Assembly (NCBI GenBank): GCA_903837785.1
Contig: CAILVY010000239.1
Location: forward strand, 1-59,738
Source: Candidatus Hydrogenedentota bacterium
GTDB lineage: Bacteria; Hydrogenedentota; Hydrogenedentia; Hydrogenedentales; CAILVY01
Length of the DNA stretch: 59,738 nucleotides
Reading direction: 5' to 3'
Both the position numbers and the translations under genes were made by a program. The notes under the pieces were generated by a model. That model was not told where the DNA came from. It saw only the letters and a list, made by a program, of their open reading frames with translations, and ran no database searches. Below are positions 57,807 to 59,738 of this stretch, in pieces. Positions within the stretch are counted from its first letter, which is position 1; every line of letters starts with the position of its first letter.

Positions 57807-59738
57807 GCCACTTCATCCTCCACCGGCGGCGCGTTCACCAGGATTTCCCGCGCTTTGCTTCCCGTGTGAGGTCCCACAATCCCTCTCAACTCCATCATGT
57901 CGATGAGCCGTGCCGCCCTAGTGTACCCTACTCGCAACCTTCTTTGCACCATCGAAATTGAGGCCTGTCCCGTATCCAAAACCACCCGCACCGCTTCGTC
58001 GAAAAGCGGGTCGCTTTCGTCCAGCAGTTCCTCGAGATTCTCCTTGGTCTTCCCGAAGTTCTCGATCTCGTCCCGGTACTGCGGCGGCGCCTGCGTCTTC
58101 AAATACGCGATCAGCGAATTCATCTCCTGGTCGCTGACAAACGCACCCTGAATCCGGTTCGGCTTGGACTGCCCCGCCGGCAGATAGAGCAGGTCGCCCA
58201 TGCCGATGAGCCGCTCCGCGCCGATCTCGTCCAGGATGCAGCGCGAGTCCACCCGTGACGACACCTGGAACGAAACCCGCGCCGGGAAATTGGCCTTGAT
58301 CACGCCCGTGAGCACGTCGACCGAAGGCCGCTGCGTCGCGATGATCAAATGAATGCCCACCGCGCGCGCCAATTGTGCCAGACGCGCGATGGCATCTTCC
58401 ACTTCGGCCCGCGCGAGCATCATCAGGTCCGCCAACTCATCAATGATGCATACGATGTAAGGCAGTTTCCGCACCAGGTGCATGGACTGCGTCGCGCCCT
58501 CGCCGTCCTCCGGCTCCATCTCGATCTCGCCGTTCTCCACGCTCTGGTTGTACACTTCGATATTGCGCACGCGGAGTTCGGCGAAGAGCCGGTAGCGTTC
58601 CTCCATCTCGTTGATCAGCCAGTTCAAGGCGGTCGCCGCCTTCTTCGGGTCGGTGACCACCGGCGTGATCAGGTGCGGAATGTCGTTGAACACGGAGAGC
58701 TCGACCATCTTCGGGTCGATGAGCATGAGCTGCAGTTCGTCCGGCGTGTGCTTGTACAGCAGGCTCGCAAGCAGCGCCTTCACGCACACGGTTTTGCCCG
58801 CGCCCGTGGCGCCCGCCACGAGCAGGTGCGGCATGCCCGCGAGGTCCGCGATCTTCACGTCGCCCTCGATGTCCTTGCCCATCGCGAGGTTCAGCTTGCC
58901 CTTGCTCTTCTGAAACGCGGCGCTGGTGAGCAACTCGCGGATGAGCACCTGATCCCGCTCGGCGTTGGGCACCTCGATGCCCACGCGGCCTTTGCCGGGG
59001 ATGGGCGCCTCCACACGGACACGATGCGCCTTCAGCGCCAGCGTAATATCGTCCGCCAGCGCCTGGAACCGGCTCACTTTCACCCCCGGGGCGGGCTCGA
59101 GTTCGAATCGCGTGATCGTGGGGCCGCGCGTGATATCGGTCACGTGCGCTTCCACGCCGAACGTCTTCAGCGTCTCCTCCAGGAGCGCGCCGGTCGCGCG
59201 AAGCTGCTGCGTCAGGTTCGGAATGACCCGCGGCGACGGCGGATCGAAGAGGTCAATCGACGGCGCCGTGTAGCGTTTGGGATACTCGTAGTCCGGCGGC
59301 AACTCATCAAACACAATCGTCTTGCGCCGCGGTTTGCGGGTGCGGCGCTTGGATTCCGAGGAGCTTTCCGAGGGCACCAAATCCATCTGGCCGGCGCTCG
59401 GGATGGGTTCCAGATCCAATCCGTTCCCCTCTTCCTCGACCATCTCCTGGGAGGGCTCGGGGAACAGATCATCCTTGAAGGCCGGGGGCGGCGGCGTCTT
59501 CTCGATGAGCGGCACCGCGTCGAAGGGCAGTTCCTGAATCTCCGGCCGTGCCAGGATCACCGGTTTCGGACGGGCCGGTTCTGCCCCGGCTTTCCGGCCG
59601 CGTTCCTCGCCGCGGCCGCTTTCATGCAGCCGGAGCACAGGCTCGCGTTTCGTCAGGGTATCCGCCGCGGTCACCGGCTTGGGTTTGCCCGTAAATACCC
59701 GGTACATCAGCCCGATGGCGCCCTGGAGCAGGGCCAGA
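57803..59738 (-). CDS. ftsK: DNA translocase FtsK/SpoIIIE, N-terminus outside window
   Basis: At least 645 codons; the frame is open at the window edge, where LALLQGAIGLMYRVF looks like the end of the last transmembrane helix, so the membrane domain is mostly missing. An acidic/proline linker follows. The motor has the alpha domain (ITRFELEPAPGVKVSRFQAL), Walker A VAGATGAGKTVCV, Walker B QLMLIDPKMVEL with IDELADLMM, and AVGIHLIIATQRPSVDVLTG. The C-terminal gamma winged helix (VGYTRAARLIDMMELRGIVG) reads KOPS-like sites. It segregates chromosome dimers at the septum. The stop overlaps the rodZ-like gene. Confidence 0.96.
   Translation of the reverse strand, partial: LALLQGAIGLMYRVFTGKPKPVTAADTLTKREPVLRLHESGRGEERGRKAGAEPARPKPVILARPEIQELPFDAVPLIEKTPPPPAFKDDLFPEPSQEMVEEEGNGLDLEPIPSAGQMDLVPSESSSESKRRTRKPRRKTIVFDELPPDYEYPKRYTAPSIDLFDPPSPRVIPNLTQQLRATGALLEETLKTFGVEAHVTDITRGPTITRFELEPAPGVKVSRFQALADDITLALKAHRVRVEAPIPGKGRVGIEVPNAERDQVLIRELLTSAAFQKSKGKLNLAMGKDIEGDVKIADLAGMPHLLVAGATGAGKTVCVKALLASLLYKHTPDELQLMLIDPKMVELSVFNDIPHLITPVVTDPKKAATALNWLINEMEERYRLFAELRVRNIEVYNQSVENGEIEMEPEDGEGATQSMHLVRKLPYIVCIIDELADLMMLARAEVEDAIARLAQLARAVGIHLIIATQRPSVDVLTGVIKANFPARVSFQVSSRVDSRCILDEIGAERLIGMGDLLYLPAGQSKPNRIQGAFVSDQEMNSLIAYLKTQAPPQYRDEIENFGKTKENLEELLDESDPLFDEAVRVVLDTGQASISMVQRRLRVGYTRAARLIDMMELRGIVGPHTGSKAREILVNAPPVEDEVA

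Noticed and set aside
1..59738. tRNA or rRNA genes
   Set aside because: I looked for T-loop GGTTCGAnTCC contexts and long conserved rRNA strings and found none outside coding frames. A tRNAscan or Rfam run would settle it.

Overview
This is a GC-rich bacterial chromosomal segment, about 60-65 % G+C by eye, densely coded and almost free of RNA genes or classical insertion sequences. Best guess for the host is an uncultured member of Candidatus Hydrogenedentota or a neighbouring planctomycete, lentisphaera or verrucomicrobia lineage. The basis is the combination of many secreted glycan-active proteins with Sec or Tat leaders, a DUF1559-type prepilin relic, long Glu-Gly (EGEG) linkers in secreted beta-helix proteins, and a GxxExxY gene framed by CTCACGC-type repeats. 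This is inference from style, not from a marker gene.

Layout. 1-3.1 kb, minus strand: two overlapping zinc alcohol/polyol dehydrogenases (the first cut by the window edge), a PH-domain membrane protein and a CYTH phosphohydrolase. 3.2-9.95 kb, plus strand: a large secreted GH123/DUF4091-type protein, a fucose-isomerase-family protein, a GxxExxY cassette with four repeat copies, and a lone ribose-type ABC permease. 10-12.4 kb, minus strand: aroF-scpB-rluB, with a good promoter. 12.5-14.35 kb: a polytopic membrane protein, probably on a leaderless transcript. 14.5-17.6 kb, plus strand: a GH106-like protein followed by a Tat-exported aldo/keto reductase. 17.6-19.0 kb, minus strand: a neutral-ceramidase-domain protein. 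19.2-25.1 kb, plus strand: a three-gene operon of exported proteins with probable TIM barrels. 25.2-27.1 kb, minus strand: a Nudix hydrolase and a GH172 (DUF2961) protein. 27.2-28.8 kb, plus strand: an ADP-ribosylglycohydrolase-family protein and a 30-residue membrane peptide behind a consensus -10. 28.9-30.2 kb: xylose isomerase. 30.3-33.2 kb: a broken prepilin, a small secreted protein of unknown role with TTGGTnnnACCAA palindromes upstream, and an HD hydrolase coupled to a glycerophosphodiesterase.

33.3-46.9 kb, minus strand: three very large secreted proteins (1559, 1046 and 1843 residues) built from Ig-like or parallel beta-helix modules, EGEG linkers and short C-terminal tails with Cys, a hydrophobic stretch and basic residues. 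They look like surface-displayed or surface-released proteins handled by one sorting route. 47-52 kb, minus strand: mutY overlapping an exported orphan, a lower-GC AAA ATPase behind a 58-bp inverted repeat, and a membrane-anchored protein with a pseudopilin-like C-terminus. 52.2-54.8 kb: a fused E1 alpha/beta 2-oxoacid dehydrogenase with a strong promoter and a TetR-style palindrome. 54.9-59.7 kb: housekeeping envelope and division genes ftsK (partial), rodZ-like, pgsA, alr and a NYN nuclease, several overlapping by ATGA.

Read together, the left half looks like a plant- or algal-glycan scavenging region. Exported hydrolases release sugars, an ABC permease imports them, and isomerases (fucose-type, XylA) and polyol dehydrogenases feed them into central metabolism. 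There is no SusC/SusD pair. The right half mixes surface display with core cell-cycle genes. The most notable unexplained items are the trio of EGEG proteins with a shared tail pattern, the exported TIM-barrel operon, the GxxExxY repeat cassette, the 30-residue membrane peptide, and the palindromic control sites at 31.7, 50.4 and 54.9 kb.
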